NCBI RefSeq assembly: GCF_000559025.1
Contig: NZ_JAAN01000044.1
Span: forward strand, 1-40,533
Direction: 5' to 3'
Source: Luteimonas huabeiensis HB2
Lineage (GTDB): Bacteria > Pseudomonadota > Gammaproteobacteria > Xanthomonadales > Xanthomonadaceae
Length of the DNA: 40,533 bases
Under the pieces are notes generated by a model, which was given only the letters and a program-made list of their open reading frames with translations, was not told where the DNA came from and did not search any database. Made by a program: the position numbers and the translations under genes. Positions 1-9,048 of this stretch are shown here, piece by piece (position 1 is the first letter of the stretch; each line of letters begins with the position of its first letter).

Positions 1-58
1 CGCAAGCGGGTGCATGTCGTTCCTTCTCCCGCATGCGGGTGCATGTCGTCCCTTCTCC
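1..58. repeat. 29-bp tandem repeat array, copy A (cut by left window edge)
   Basis: Two consecutive 29-bp units are visible, 1-29 and 30-58. Both contain GCGGGTGCATGTCGT followed by CCTTCTCC. The array probably continues left of the window. Its reverse complement matches the five-unit array at 7880-8020, so the same unit family occurs in opposite orientation. No reading frame is supported here. Confidence 0.75.
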
Positions 59-64
59 GCAGCG

Positions 65-215
65 CCGGATGAGGGCGCGTTCGCACGCCTGCGGCGTGCC
101 CCCCATCCGCCTTCGGCACCTTCCCCCGCTTGCGGGGGAAGGAAAAGAGAGGATGCCCCCCGCTTGCGGGGGAAGGGAAAGCAAGATGCTCCCCGCTTGC
201 GGAGGCGGGCCAAAG
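65..215. repeat. Composite intergenic repeat block, copy A
   Basis: This block of about 150 bp is nearly identical to the reverse complement of 7745-7879. It contains a perfect 11-bp stem with a TT loop at 119-142 (arms CCTTCCCCCGC and GCGGGGGAAGG), then two shorter or degenerate copies of the same hairpin around 157-175 and 190-207. It looks like a REP-type mosaic element. The short reading frames across it are low-complexity and are not credible genes. Confidence 0.75.
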
Positions 216-257
216 ACAGCGTGTCTCCAAGAGCGGGCCTTTCGCGCGCTGAATAAT

Positions 258-265
258 GTCTATAC
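258..265. promoter_or_regulatory. HutC-like palindromic site GTCTATAC (possible)
   Basis: The 11-mer ATGTCTATACA at 256-266 is the exact reverse complement of the 11-mer around the hutC/hutH operator at 17827-17837. It fits the GTnTAnAC core known for HutC-subfamily GntR regulators. It lies just after the stop of the 269-886 gene, so any target would be a leftward gene outside the window. It may be a chance match. Confidence 0.25.
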
Positions 266-268
266 AGC

Positions 269-886
269 CTAGAACTCCGCGCCGTAGCGGTCGAGGCCCT
301 CGCGCAGCAGGTAGCGCGTGGCGAGCGCGCGCTGCTCCAGCGGGAAGTCCTGCATCACGTCCACCAGCTGGCGGAACGAACGGCAGCGCGCGGCGCGGCT
401 GGCGGCGTCGTCGCCGGTGGCCGACATGCCGATCATGAAACCGTCGTGCAGCAGCATGGCGCTCACGCCGGCCTGGCGCAGCACCTGCTCGGCCGCGGCG
501 GCGTCGTAGGGACGCGGCACGCCCTGGCTGCCCGAGACCGCCAGCGCCAGCACCGCATCGACGAAACGCTGGCGGCTGTCCGGGCCCAGCGCATTGGCGG
601 CGCGCTGCAGCCCGAGCAGGCTGCGATCGGCATCGGCGTCGAACAGCGCGCACAGGGCCTCGGCCTCGCGCTCGTCGCGTGAGGCGGCGTGCACCGCCTG
701 GTAGACGCCGTCGATGTCGCGGTCGGGCGCGCGCAGGATCACGTCGCCCACGCCCTGGATCACCAGCGCGGGATCGATCGCGGACAGGTCGATGGCCGGG
801 CCCTGCTGCGCGGCCAGCGGCGCGGCCGGCACGGCGAGACAGGCGGCGAGCCACCAGGTGGAGGGGCGGAAGGGTCGGCTGGGCAT
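269..886 (-). CDS. Secreted protein of unknown function downstream of bioC
   Basis: This 205-residue protein has a Sec-type signal peptide at about residues 1-26: a basic N-terminus, a hydrophobic segment and an AAPLAAQQ cleavage region. The mature part is alpha-helical in character with no motif I recognise. A GGAG ribosome-binding site lies about nine bases before the ATG. The gene follows bioC by 70 bp on the same strand and could be the last gene of the biotin operon, although nothing in its sequence suggests a biotin role. It is probably periplasmic. Function is unknown. Confidence 0.75.
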   Translation of the reverse strand: MPSRPFRPSTWWLAACLAVPAAPLAAQQGPAIDLSAIDPALVIQGVGDVILRAPDRDIDGVYQAVHAASRDEREAEALCALFDADADRSLLGLQRAANALGPDSRQRFVDAVLALAVSGSQGVPRPYDAAAAEQVLRQAGVSAMLLHDGFMIGMSATGDDAASRAARCRSFRQLVDVMQDFPLEQRALATRYLLREGLDRYGAEF

Positions 887-956
887 CGGCGCGGCTCCGG
901 GTCGGACGGCGGGAGTCTAGGCGGCGCGGGCTGAATCCCGCGTGCGCGCCGCGGCC

Positions 957-1862
957 TCAGCTGGCGCGCCGCCGGACCGGGATGCCGTGGGCGGGGAAGC
1001 GCGCGACCTCGGCGCCGCCCTCGCGGATCGGCGCGCCGTGCTCGGGCGCCCAGGCCAGCGCGGTGAGGACTTCCCAGGTGACCGGCAGCGGCGCGCCGGG
1101 CGCGGGCCGCAGGGCGTCGTAGGCGCGCGCGGCGCGGGCGAAGCGACCGCGCCCGGTCAGGGAGCGGCGGCGCTCGGCCAGCGCATTCGTCGCGCCCATC
1201 GCGCGCAGCGCGCGCATCAGCGCGGGCAGGTCGGGCTGGTCCTGGCGCAGCGCCTCGCGGTCGAGCACCGGATCGCGGAAGCCGGCCTGCATCAGCGCGT
1301 CGCCGAGCCCGGCGATGCCGACGAAGGGGCTGACGTGCGGGCGTTCGTCGGCCTCGGCGAAGGCCGCGCGCAGCTCGCCCAGGGTGCCTTCGCCGAAGGT
1401 GGACAGCAGCAGCATGCCGCCGGGCCGCAGCACCCGGCGGAAGCCGGCGAAGACCGCCGGCAGGTCGTCCACCCACTGCAGGCACAGGTTGGAAAACAGC
1501 AGATCGACGCTGTCGTCGGCCAGCGGCAACGCGCGCGCGTCGGCGCAGACGCGATCGACCGCGCGCCGCAGCCCGAGCCCGGCGCGCAGGCCGCGCCCGC
1601 GCGGCGCCTGCGCCTGCAGCATCGGCAGGGCGAGATCGAGCGCGAGCACGCGGGCGCGCGGCCAACGCGCGCGCATGGCCTGCGCCGCCCGGCCCGGTCC
1701 GCTGCCCAGGTCCACCACCGTGGCCGGCACGCGGTCGTCGAGGTACATCAGCGATTCCAGCAGCCAGTCCTCGACCTCGCGCTGCAGCGCGGAGGCATCG
1801 GCGTAGCTCGCCGCGGCCCGGCCGAAGGCCTGGCGGACATGGCGGGGATCGAACACGCTCAT
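957..1862 (-). CDS. bioC: Malonyl-ACP O-methyltransferase BioC
   Basis: BioC methylates the free carboxyl of malonyl-ACP with S-adenosylmethionine, so that the fatty-acid synthesis machinery can build the pimeloyl chain of biotin. The 301-residue protein is a class I methyltransferase. Its SAM-binding motif I is VVDLGSGPG near residue 50, followed by an acidic LALDLAL strand and an LLFSNLCLQWV segment typical of BioC. The start is the ATG at 1862, where it overlaps the bioH stop by four bases (ATGA), which indicates translational coupling. The long upstream extension of the frame lies inside bioH and was rejected. The cytoplasmic biotin-synthesis role is supported by bioH, bioF and bioB in the same transcription unit. 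Confidence 0.93.
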   Translation of the reverse strand: MSVFDPRHVRQAFGRAAASYADASALQREVEDWLLESLMYLDDRVPATVVDLGSGPGRAAQAMRARWPRARVLALDLALPMLQAQAPRGRGLRAGLGLRRAVDRVCADARALPLADDSVDLLFSNLCLQWVDDLPAVFAGFRRVLRPGGMLLLSTFGEGTLGELRAAFAEADERPHVSPFVGIAGLGDALMQAGFRDPVLDREALRQDQPDLPALMRALRAMGATNALAERRRSLTGRGRFARAARAYDALRPAPGAPLPVTWEVLTALAWAPEHGAPIREGGAEVARFPAHGIPVRRRAS

Positions 1863-2650
1863 GCCGCGCCCCCGTCGTCGGCCAGCGTCGCCTCGAACGC
1901 GCGCAGCGCCGCCGCCACTTCTTCGGCGTGGGTCAGGAACGGGGCGTGGCCGGCGTGCGCGAGCACCTCCACGCGCGCGCGCGGCGCCAGCGCGCCGGCC
2001 GCCTGCAATGCGCGCGGATCGACCAGGCGGTCGCGGCGCCCGCCCAGCCACAGGCTCGGCATCGCCAGATCGGGCAGCACGGCGCGCAGGTCGCTGCGCT
2101 CGAGCAGGTCGAGGCCGTCGGCGAGCGCGCGCGCCGCCGGCTCGCCGCGCGCGAACAGCGCCTCGCGCAGGGTGCGCATCTCGTCGCGGGCGGCATCGGA
2201 ACCGAACGCCTCCAGGGCGACGAAGCGCTCCAGGGTGCCACGGTAGTCCGCGCCGAGACCCTGGGCGAAGTCGCGGAAGACCTGCGCGGCCATGCCGTGC
2301 GGCCAGTCGTCGGCGCGCACGAAGCGCGGGCTGGCGGCCAGCATCGACAGGCCGCGCACGCGCCCGGGGTGGGCAGACGCCGCCTGCAGCGCGAACAGGC
2401 CGCCGAGCGACCAGCCCAGCCACAGCGCGCGCGGCAGCCGCGCGGCCAGCGCGTCGGCCACCGGCGCCAGCGCAAGCGGCAACGCCGATGCGCGGCTGTG
2501 GCCGTGGCCCGGCAGGTCCACCAGGTGCAGGGTGTGGTCGCCGCGCAGCGCCTCGACCAGCGGCGCGAACACGCCGCCGTGCATGGCCCAGCCGTGCAGC
2601 AGCACCACATCGGGGCCCTGCCCCAGGGTTTGGATGTGCAACTCGCTCAT
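1859..2650 (-). CDS. bioH: Pimeloyl-ACP methyl ester carboxylesterase BioH
   Basis: BioH removes the methyl group from pimeloyl-ACP methyl ester, ending chain elongation and producing pimeloyl-ACP for BioF. The 263-residue alpha/beta hydrolase shows the nucleophile elbow GWSLGG (Ser81). Asp207 in GRRDRLV and His235 in AHAGHAP complete the catalytic triad, at almost the same numbers as in the E. coli enzyme. The HGW oxyanion region is at residues 19-21. The ATG at 2650 overlaps the stop of the upstream transporter gene by four bases, and its own stop overlaps bioC by four. The pairing with bioC is the classical BioC/BioH route. Confidence 0.93.
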   Translation of the reverse strand: MSELHIQTLGQGPDVVLLHGWAMHGGVFAPLVEALRGDHTLHLVDLPGHGHSRASALPLALAPVADALAARLPRALWLGWSLGGLFALQAASAHPGRVRGLSMLAASPRFVRADDWPHGMAAQVFRDFAQGLGADYRGTLERFVALEAFGSDAARDEMRTLREALFARGEPAARALADGLDLLERSDLRAVLPDLAMPSLWLGGRRDRLVDPRALQAAGALAPRARVEVLAHAGHAPFLTHAEEVAAALRAFEATLADDGGAA

Positions 2651-3660
2651 GCGCCCTTGTCCGTTCTCAGCGCCCGGGTCTTCGCTTCGCTGCCGGCGGC
2701 CGGTCGCGCCACCACCCAGGCGAAGGCGACGATGCCCGCGATCACCACGACCGCGCCCGCCAGCGCCGCGCCGCTCGGCCAGTCCTCGCCCAGCAGCAGC
2801 ACGCCCAGCAGCACCGCGAACACCACCTCGGCGCCCTGCATCGCCTCGGCCGCGCCCAGCGCCAGCGGTTGGTCGCGCACCATGCCGGTGGCCTGGAAGA
2901 ACAGGATGGTCGCGATCACCCCGGCGAACAGCGCCACGCCCGCGGCCAGCCAGACGTGGGCCATCGCCGGCGCCCCGGCGCGCGCGCCGGCGTAGATCGC
3001 GACCAGCAGCCACAGCGGCTGGCTGGCCAGGGTCAGGCCGAACACCCGCTGGGTGGCGTTGAGCGGCTCGCCGCTGCGCTCCAGGTGCAGCAGCAGCAGG
3101 CGGTTGCCGAGCGGGTAGCTGATCGCCGCCACCAGCACGCAGCCCAGCGCGATCCAGCCGGCGCGATCGAGCCCGCCGGCCTGCTCCGCGCGGGCGTGGC
3201 CGAACTGCATCAGCAGCACGCCGGCCAGGATCATGGCCGCCACCGCCAGCCCGGCCGGCGGGATGCGCCGGCGCGCGTCGCGATAGAGCAGCGGCGCGCA
3301 CAGCATGCCGGCGATCACGGTGAACTGGAACGAGCCCGCCACCAGCCAGGACGGTCCGCTGGCGGCGGCGTAGCTGAGCATGCAGTAGAACAGCACGAAG
3401 CCGATCCCCGCGCAGCGCAGCCATGCCCAGGGGTGCGCCGCGATCGCCCGCAGCACCGGCCGCGCGCCGCCCTGGAAGCGCATCAGCGGCAGCATCAGCG
3501 GCAGGGTGATCAGGTAGCGCAGCGAGGCCATCCACGCCCAGTGCCCGCCTTCCGAGGCGCTGGCGCGGTTGAGCACGTAGGTCATGGTGAAGAACAGCGC
3601 CGAGGCCAGCGCGATGCCCACCGCGGCCAGGGCGAGGCCGTTGCGCGGCGGCGCGCTCAT
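2647..3660 (-). CDS. EamA/DMT-type multidrug or metabolite transporter within the bio operon
   Basis: This 337-residue integral membrane protein has about ten hydrophobic segments and the two-fold repeat layout of drug/metabolite (EamA/EmrE-like) transporters. An [13 protein letters not shown] stretch lies in the first half and a [24 protein letters not shown] segment in the second. It would sit in the inner membrane. It is embedded between bioF and bioH with four-base overlaps on both sides, so it is almost certainly cotranslated with biotin genes. Export or uptake of biotin, a precursor or an unrelated metabolite are all possible. The substrate cannot be read from the sequence. Confidence 0.85.
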   Translation of the reverse strand: MSAPPRNGLALAAVGIALASALFFTMTYVLNRASASEGGHWAWMASLRYLITLPLMLPLMRFQGGARPVLRAIAAHPWAWLRCAGIGFVLFYCMLSYAAASGPSWLVAGSFQFTVIAGMLCAPLLYRDARRRIPPAGLAVAAMILAGVLLMQFGHARAEQAGGLDRAGWIALGCVLVAAISYPLGNRLLLLHLERSGEPLNATQRVFGLTLASQPLWLLVAIYAGARAGAPAMAHVWLAAGVALFAGVIATILFFQATGMVRDQPLALGAAEAMQGAEVVFAVLLGVLLLGEDWPSGAALAGAVVVIAGIVAFAWVVARPAAGSEAKTRALRTDKGA

Positions 3661-4859
3661 GCGCGGGGGCCGGCGGCGGGCGCGAGGCGATCGCGCGCGG
3701 CGGCCAGGGCCTCGACCAGCGCGTCCACCTCGGCATCGGCATGCGCCGCGCTCAGGGCGATGCGCAGGCGCGCGCGGCCCTCGGGCACGGTCGGCGGGCG
3801 GATCGCGGCGACCCAGAAGCCGGCCGCTTCCAGCGCCTGCGACCAGGCCAGCGCGGTGGCGTCGTCGCCGCACACGAGCGGCTGGATCGGAGTCTCGGAG
3901 GGCAGCAGGTCGAAGCCGTGGCGGGCGGCGCCGGCGCGCAGCCGCGCGATCAAGGCCTGCAGGCGCTCGCGGCGCCAGTGCTCGCGCCGCGCCAGCCGCA
4001 CCGCGGCGAGCGCCGCGGCGGCCAGCGCCGGCGGCAAGGCGGTGGTGTAGACGTAGGGCCGGGCGGTGCCGGCCAGATGCTCGATCAGGTCCTCGTCGCC
4101 GGCCACGATCGCACCGTAGCCGCCCAGCGCCTTGCCCAGGGTGACCAGTTGCAGCGGCCGCGCGAGGCGGTCCAGCCGCGCGGCGGCCACGCTGCCGCGC
4201 CCTTCGGGGCCGAGCACGCCGATGCCGTGGGCGTCGTCCACGTACAGCAGCGCGTGCTGCGCGTGCGCGGCCAGCGCCAGCGCGCGCAGCGGGGCGAGGT
4301 CGCCGTCCATGCTGAAGACCCCGTCGGTGGCCAGCACCGCGGCGCCGCCGGGCGCGGCGCGCAGCTGCCGCAGCGCGCCTTCGGGATCGGCATGCGGATA
4401 CCGGCGCAACCGGCAACCGGCCAAGCGCGCGGCGTCGATCAGGCTGGCGTGGTTGAGCCGGTCCTGCACGCACACGTCGCCCTCGCCCAGCAGCGCCTGC
4501 AGCACCGCGAGGTTGGCGGCGTAGCCGCTGCCCAACAGCAGCGCGCGCGGCACCTGCAGCCAGTCGGCGACCTCGCGCTCGAGCGCGGCGTGGTGGGCGT
4601 GGTGGCCACAGACCAGGTGCGAGGCGCCGCCGCCCACGCCCTCGCGCGCGGCGGCGTCCTGCAGGGCGTTGCCGACCTGGAAGTGCTGCGCCAGGCCGAG
4701 GTAGTCGTTGCCGCAGAAGTTCAGCAGCCAGCGGCCGTCGACCTCGGCGCGCACGCCGTCGCGGCGGGCGACGGTGCGGCGCGTGCGCAGGCGCGACTGC
4801 GCGCGCAGCCGCTCGCGCTGCGCGGCGATGCGCGCACCCAGGCGTTCCCGCTCAGGCAT
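3657..4859 (-). CDS. bioF: 8-amino-7-oxononanoate synthase BioF
   Basis: BioF condenses pimeloyl-ACP with L-alanine to 8-amino-7-oxononanoate, using pyridoxal phosphate. The 400-residue protein has the hallmarks of the alpha-oxoamine synthase family: [10 protein letters not shown] near residue 47, [10 protein letters not shown] near 111, LNHASL with His138, YVDDAHG at 206-212, and the PLP lysine in TLGKALGG (Lys243). Length is normal for the family. The ATG at 4859 lies inside the end of the preceding 120-residue membrane protein gene (8-bp overlap). The stop overlaps the transporter start by four bases. Confidence 0.95.
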   Translation of the reverse strand: MPERERLGARIAAQRERLRAQSRLRTRRTVARRDGVRAEVDGRWLLNFCGNDYLGLAQHFQVGNALQDAAAREGVGGGASHLVCGHHAHHAALEREVADWLQVPRALLLGSGYAANLAVLQALLGEGDVCVQDRLNHASLIDAARLAGCRLRRYPHADPEGALRQLRAAPGGAAVLATDGVFSMDGDLAPLRALALAAHAQHALLYVDDAHGIGVLGPEGRGSVAAARLDRLARPLQLVTLGKALGGYGAIVAGDEDLIEHLAGTARPYVYTTALPPALAAAALAAVRLARREHWRRERLQALIARLRAGAARHGFDLLPSETPIQPLVCGDDATALAWSQALEAAGFWVAAIRPPTVPEGRARLRIALSAAHADAEVDALVEALAAARDRLAPAAGPRA

Positions 4860-5214
4860 GCTGCTGGGTCCAGACCGCCATCGCGCCCCAGCCGATCGCC
4901 GGCAGCAGCAGCAGGCGGGTCAGGCCCAGCCACGGCGGCGGCGCCGCGGTCCCCGGCGCGGGCGCGCGCGCGGCGTGCGCGTCCTCGACCGACTTGCGCG
5001 CGATCAGCAACGCCGACAGGAACAGCGCCAGCATGTACAGCGTGCCGGCACCGCTGCCGCGGTAGAACAGCACCACGCCGGCGCCGATCACCGCCACCGC
5101 CGCGAGCCGCAGCACGGCGCGCGGGCGGTGGCCGCCGGCGCGCCACTCGACGACGAAGTGCAGCACGCCGATCGCCGCGACCAGCAGCAGGTACAGCGCG
5201 GCGCCCCAGGGCAT
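4852..5214 (-). CDS. Small membrane protein between bioB and bioF
   Basis: This 120-residue protein has about four hydrophobic segments: near residues 4-22, 34-50, 58-75 and 97-114. It starts at an ATG that shares one base with the bioB stop (TGATG). An in-frame ATG 24 bases upstream would add eight residues but lies inside bioB. It overlaps bioF by eight bases. No family is recognised. Its tight placement suggests a membrane-associated role linked to the operon, or simply a passenger gene. Confidence 0.75.
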   Translation of the reverse strand: MPWGAALYLLLVAAIGVLHFVVEWRAGGHRPRAVLRLAAVAVIGAGVVLFYRGSGAGTLYMLALFLSALLIARKSVEDAHAARAPAPGTAAPPPWLGLTRLLLLPAIGWGAMAVWTQQHA

Positions 5215-6308
5215 CACGCCGCGCGGCTCCTCGCGCATTCGACGATGTCCGCGTGCACGGTGCCGCCGCCTCCATGGGCGATGCCGTCGTGGCCGTCGGC
5301 ATCCACCGTCACCTGCATCGGCTTCAGGCCCAGGCGCGCGAACAGCGCCAGGTCGCGCTCGGTATCGGGGTTGCCGGTGGTCAGCAGCTTCTCGCCGTAG
5401 AAGATCGAGTTGGCGCCGGCGAGGAAGCACAGCGCCTGCAGCTCGTCGCTCATCTCCTCGCGCCCGGCCGACAGCCGCACCATCGATTTCGGCATCAGGA
5501 TGCGCGCCACCGCGATCGTGCGCACGAACTCGAACGGGTCCAGCTCCGCGACCGTGTCGCGCTCGGCCAGCGGCGTGCCGGCGACCTGCACCAAGCGGTT
5601 GATCGGCACCGAATCCGGGTGCGCCGGCAACGTGGCCAGGGTGTGCAGCAGGCCGGCGCGCTGGGCGCGCGACTCGCCCATGCCGACGATGCCGCCGCAG
5701 CAGGTCTTCATGCCGGCGTCGCGCACGCGGGCCAGGGTGTCGAGCCGGTCCTGGATCTCGCGGGTGCGCACGATCGAGTCGTAGTACTCGGGATCGGTGT
5801 CGATGTTGTGGTTGTAGTAGTCCAGGCCGGCCGCCTTCAGCGCCTGCGCCTGCTCGCCGCTGAGCATGCCCAGGGTGGCGCAGGTCTCCAGGCCCAGCGC
5901 CTTGACCTCGCGGATCATCGCCGCGACCTTGGGGATGTCGCGGTCCTTCGGCGAGCGCCAGGCCGCGCCCATGCAGAAGCGCGAGGCGCCGGCCGCCTTG
6001 GCCTGGCGCGCCTTCTCCAGCACCGCCTCGGTCGACATCAGCTTGGTCGCCTGCACGCCGGTGTGGTAGCGCTGCGCCTGCGGGCAGTAGGCGCAGTCCT
6101 CGGGGCAGCCGCCGGTCTTCACCGACAGCAGGGTGCTGACCTGGACCTCGGCCGGGTCGAAGTGCGCCCGATGCACGGTGGCCGCGCGGTGCAGCAGCTC
6201 GGGGAAGGGCAGCGCGAACAGCGCCTCGACCTCGCGCCGGCTCCAGTCGTAGCGGGGGGCGTGGGCCGCGGCTTCGGCCTGCGGCCGGGTTGGGCTGACG
6301 GCGGACAT
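5214..6308 (-). CDS. bioB: Biotin synthase BioB
   Basis: BioB inserts sulfur into dethiobiotin, the last step of biotin synthesis, by a radical-SAM mechanism. The 364-residue protein carries the radical-SAM cluster motif [10 protein letters not shown] (Cys68, Cys72, Cys75), followed by family blocks [37 protein letters not shown] and LLTTGNP. The start at 6308 is chosen because the residues after it ([10 protein letters not shown]) lead directly into the conserved DWSRREV block. Upstream ATGs fall in the comF promoter region. It is the first gene of the leftward operon, divergent from comF with 49 bp between them. No clear BirA operator is visible there. bioA and bioD are not in this window. 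Confidence 0.96.
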   Translation of the reverse strand: MSAVSPTRPQAEAAAHAPRYDWSRREVEALFALPFPELLHRAATVHRAHFDPAEVQVSTLLSVKTGGCPEDCAYCPQAQRYHTGVQATKLMSTEAVLEKARQAKAAGASRFCMGAAWRSPKDRDIPKVAAMIREVKALGLETCATLGMLSGEQAQALKAAGLDYYNHNIDTDPEYYDSIVRTREIQDRLDTLARVRDAGMKTCCGGIVGMGESRAQRAGLLHTLATLPAHPDSVPINRLVQVAGTPLAERDTVAELDPFEFVRTIAVARILMPKSMVRLSAGREEMSDELQALCFLAGANSIFYGEKLLTTGNPDTERDLALFARLGLKPMQVTVDADGHDGIAHGGGGTVHADIVECARSRAA

Positions 6309-6357
6309 GGGCGTTTTCCGACGGACGCTGGGAAGCGGACCCGGCAGTCTGGAAACC

Positions 6358-7092
6358 ATGCCCGCCCCTGTCAACTCGATCCGCCCCCGTGCGGTTGACG
6401 GCTGGCCCGCCCGGCTGGCGCGATCGCTGTGGCGGGCGCGCTGCCCGCTCTGCCGCGAGCCGGCCGCCGGCGACGGCCTGTGCGCGCCCTGCGCGCGGGC
6501 GCTGCCCTGGCTGGGCCCAGCCTGCCCGCGCTGCGCCGCGCCGCTGGCGCCCGGGGACGGCACCGGCCCGGCCTGCGGCGCCTGCCTGCGGCGGCCGCCG
6601 CCGTTCGGGCTGGCGCTGGCCGCGTTCCGCTACGGCTTCCCGCTCGACCGCCTGCTGCCGCGCTTCAAGTTCCACCGCGACCTGGCCTGCGGGCGCCTGC
6701 TGGCGCAGTGGATGCTGCCGGCCTGCGCGCAGGCGCCGCGCCCGGACGCGCTGGTGCCGCTGCCGCTGCACCCGGCGCGCCTGCGCGAACGCGGCTACGA
6801 CCAGGCGCTGGAACTGGCCCGCCCGCTGGCCCGCGGCCTCGCCCTGCCGCTGCGCGCCGACCTGCTGCGGCGCGTGCGCGCGACCGCGCCGCAATCGCGC
6901 CTGGACGCCCCCGCGCGGCGGCGCAACGTCCGCGGCGCGTTCCGCGCGGCCGGCACGGGCGCCATGCCACGCCACGTCGCGCTGGTGGACGACGTGATGA
7001 CCACCGGCGCCACCCTGGCCGAAGCGGCACGGGCGCTGCGGCGCGCCGGCGCCGACCGCGTGGATGCGTGGGTCTGCGCGCGCGTGCCTTGA
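6358..7092 (+). CDS. comF: ComF family phosphoribosyltransferase-like protein
   Basis: This 244-residue protein has the ComF layout. An N-terminal cysteine-rich zinc-ribbon region has CPLC near residue 30, CAPC near 43, CPRC near 56 and CGAC near 72. A type I phosphoribosyltransferase domain ends in the PRPP-loop motif [14 protein letters not shown]. ComF proteins are cytoplasmic and needed for natural transformation in several bacteria, probably in handling incoming single-stranded DNA. An in-frame ATG at 6307 exists but would overlap bioB, so the ATG at 6358 is preferred. It sits next to bioB, as in many gammaproteobacteria. Confidence 0.9.
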   Translation: MPAPVNSIRPRAVDGWPARLARSLWRARCPLCREPAAGDGLCAPCARALPWLGPACPRCAAPLAPGDGTGPACGACLRRPPPFGLALAAFRYGFPLDRLLPRFKFHRDLACGRLLAQWMLPACAQAPRPDALVPLPLHPARLRERGYDQALELARPLARGLALPLRADLLRRVRATAPQSRLDAPARRRNVRGAFRAAGTGAMPRHVALVDDVMTTGATLAEAARALRRAGADRVDAWVCARVP

Positions 7093-7146
7093 CCCTGTCG
7101 CGGGGCGGGCGTATCCAGGGGTGTCCCCGCGCGCAAGGAACCGTCC

Positions 7147-7701
7147 ATGACCGCCCCGCCCCTCGTCCACGCGCTGCACCGCAGCTGGTGGGTGTTCCTG
7201 CTGTACGGCCTGGTCGCCATCGCCTTCGGCGCGGCCATGCTGCTGTGGCCGGATCTTTCCGTGATCGCGCTGGTGCTGACCTTCGGCGCGCTGTCGCTGG
7301 CCGACGGCGCGGTCAGCCTGCTCAGCATCGCTCGCCGCGACCTGGCGCTGCCGCGCTGGCTGCTGGCGCTCTACGCGCTGGTCTCGATCGGCTTCGGCGC
7401 GCTGGCGCTGCTACGGCCGGCGGAGATGGCCACGGCGCTGCTGTGGGTACTGGCGCTGTGGCTGATCGTCGCCGGCGTGGCCCGGATCGTGTTCGCGATC
7501 CAGATACGCAAGCTGGTGCGGGGCGAATGGCTGCTGGCGCTCAGCGGCGCGCTGGCGATCGCGCTGGGCATCCTGTTCTTCGCCCGGCCCGGCATCGGGC
7601 TGATCGCCATCGCGGTGTGGATCGCGATCGGCGCGCTGTTCTACGGCGCGCTGCAGGTGGCGGTGGCGCTGCGGCTGCGCAGGCGCGCGCGGCCGATGTG
7701 A
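7147..7701 (+). CDS. HdeD family (DUF308) acid-resistance membrane protein
   Basis: This 184-residue integral membrane protein has six predicted helices arranged as three similar pairs, each ending in short arginine-rich loops. The repeated G(F/I)xxLxxP-type turns are seen in HdeD/DUF308 proteins. It starts with a hydrophilic MTAPPLVHALHRSWW segment before the first helix. A weak AAGGA-like ribosome-binding site precedes the ATG. In E. coli HdeD contributes to acid resistance at high cell density. Its role here is not shown by context. It stands alone, 54 bp after comF, and is followed by the composite repeat. Confidence 0.85.
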   Translation: MTAPPLVHALHRSWWVFLLYGLVAIAFGAAMLLWPDLSVIALVLTFGALSLADGAVSLLSIARRDLALPRWLLALYALVSIGFGALALLRPAEMATALLWVLALWLIVAGVARIVFAIQIRKLVRGEWLLALSGALAIALGILFFARPGIGLIAIAVWIAIGALFYGALQVAVALRLRRRARPM

Positions 7702-7744
7702 GCGGCGGCAGCCCTGGCTGTACCGGCATCCGGCGCGCAGTGCC

Positions 7745-7879
7745 CGCCTGCGGGGGGAACGCTGCCTTTTCCTTCCCCCGCAAGCGGGGGGCATCCTGTC
7801 TTTCCCTTCCCCCGCAAGCGGGGGAAGGTGCCGAAGGCGGATGGGGGCACGCCGCAGGCGTCCGAAGCGGCCCTCATCC
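7745..7879. repeat. Composite intergenic repeat block, copy B (inverted relative to copy A)
   Basis: The reverse complement of this segment aligns closely with 65-200, including the GCCGAAGGCGGATGGGGG region and two hairpins. The main hairpin is a perfect 11-bp stem with an AA loop at 7805-7828. A second lies at about 7771-7791. The stretch 7702-8054 (353 bp) holds this block and the 29-bp array, and I see no gene in it. Confidence 0.8.
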
Positions 7880-8020
7880 CTTGCGGGAGAAGGGACAATA
7901 TGCCCCCGCTTGCGGGAGAAGGGACAATATGCCCCCGCTCGCGGGAGAAGGGACAGCATGGGCCCGCTTGCGGGAGATGGGACGACTTGGCTCTGCTTGC
8001 GGGAACAGGCACAGCTTCGG
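7880..8020. repeat. 29-bp tandem repeat array, copy B (about five units)
   Basis: Units lie at 7880-7908, 7909-7937, 7938-7966, 7967-7995 and a partial, diverged unit from 7996. Each begins CTTGCGGGAGAAGGGACA or a variant and ends in GCCCCCG or a variant. Units 1 and 2 are identical and later units drift step by step. There are no variable spacers, so this is a tandem repeat and not a CRISPR array. Confidence 0.85.
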
Positions 8021-8054
8021 CGTTGCGGGTCGTAACGCCGATACGCGCTGGCGC

Positions 8055-8957
8055 CTAGCGCAGCGCCAGGTCGATGGCGAGGCCGGCGAAGACGGCGGTG
8101 CCGACCCAGTGGTTGTGCAGGAAGGCGCGGAAGCAGGCGGCGCGCTCGCGGCCGCGCGCGATGGCGAATTCCCACACCACCAGCGCCGCGGCCGCCGCCA
8201 GACCCGCCCAGTACCAGGCGCCCAGCGCGGCGAGCCGGCCGACCACGGCCAGGCCGGCGAAGAACAGCGCGTACAGCACGCCCTGGATCGCCAGGTCGTG
8301 GCGGCCGAACAGGATCGCGGTGGACTTGGCGCCGGCGCGCAGGTCGTCCTCGCGATCGACCATCGCGTACCAGGTGTCGTAGCCGACGGTCCAGAACAGG
8401 TTGGCCGCGTAGAGCACCCAGGCCAGCGGCGGTATCGCGCCCTGCACCGCGGCGAAGGCCATCGGGATGCCCCAGCCGAAGGCGAGCCCCAGGTACGCCT
8501 GCGGCAGGTGGGTGTAGCGCTTGAGGTAGGGATAGGTCGCCGCGAGCGCGACGCCGACGAAGCTCAGCAGCACGGTCAGGCGGTTCAGCGTGAGCACCAG
8601 CGCGAACGCGGCCAGCATCAGCGCGGCGAACAGCGCCAGCGCCTCGCGCCCGGAGACCCGCCCGCTGGCCAGCGGGCGGTCGCGGGTGCGCTCGACCTGC
8701 GGGTCGAGCCAGCGGTCGGCGTAGTCGTTGATGACGCAGCCGGCCGCGCGCGTGAGCCAGACGCCGGCGGTGAACACGAACAGGACCCACGCCGGCGGCA
8801 GCCCGCCGGCGGCCAGCCACAGCGCCCACCACGTCGGCCACAGCAGCAGCAGCCAGCCGATCGGCCGGTCGCCGCGGGTCAGCTTCCAGTACTGGCGGAG
8901 GCGCTCGCGCCAGCGCGGCGCGGCGGGCGGGGCATGGCGGGCGGGTTCGGTGTTCAA
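8055..8957 (-). CDS. ubiA: 4-hydroxybenzoate polyprenyltransferase UbiA
   Basis: UbiA attaches the polyprenyl tail to 4-hydroxybenzoate in ubiquinone synthesis. It is an inner-membrane enzyme needing magnesium. The 300-residue protein has eight to nine hydrophobic helices and both aspartate-rich motifs. The first is NDYADRWLD at residues 77-85, followed by the usual RPLASG. The second is the [13 protein letters not shown] segment in the second half. [18 protein letters not shown] start region is typical of proteobacterial UbiA. Length is normal. Downstream it runs into the repeat array. Upstream is the tRNA-Arg gene on the other strand. Confidence 0.94.
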   Translation of the reverse strand: MNTEPARHAPPAAPRWRERLRQYWKLTRGDRPIGWLLLLWPTWWALWLAAGGLPPAWVLFVFTAGVWLTRAAGCVINDYADRWLDPQVERTRDRPLASGRVSGREALALFAALMLAAFALVLTLNRLTVLLSFVGVALAATYPYLKRYTHLPQAYLGLAFGWGIPMAFAAVQGAIPPLAWVLYAANLFWTVGYDTWYAMVDREDDLRAGAKSTAILFGRHDLAIQGVLYALFFAGLAVVGRLAALGAWYWAGLAAAAALVVWEFAIARGRERAACFRAFLHNHWVGTAVFAGLAIDLALR

Positions 8958-9048
8958 CGGCCTCGGGTTCCTGCGCGGGGGGACGCCGGCGACGTCGGGC
9001 GGGGCGGACTCGCGCGAAACGCCGCGATGATGGACAATACCCCGCTAC

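Noticed and set aside
14..438. Short plus-strand reading frames at the left edge
   Set aside because: They are translations of the hairpin and 29-bp repeats or antisense to the gene at 269-886.
6309..6357. BirA operator between bioB and comF
   Set aside because: No TTGTAAACC-type inverted repeat is present in the 49-bp spacer.
7093..7146. Rho-independent terminator after comF
   Set aside because: GCGGGG and CCCCGC can pair, but no T run follows and the next gene starts almost at once.
7880..8020. CRISPR array
   Set aside because: The whole 29-bp unit repeats without unique spacers, no cas genes are near, and the same unit occurs in an inverted intergenic element.
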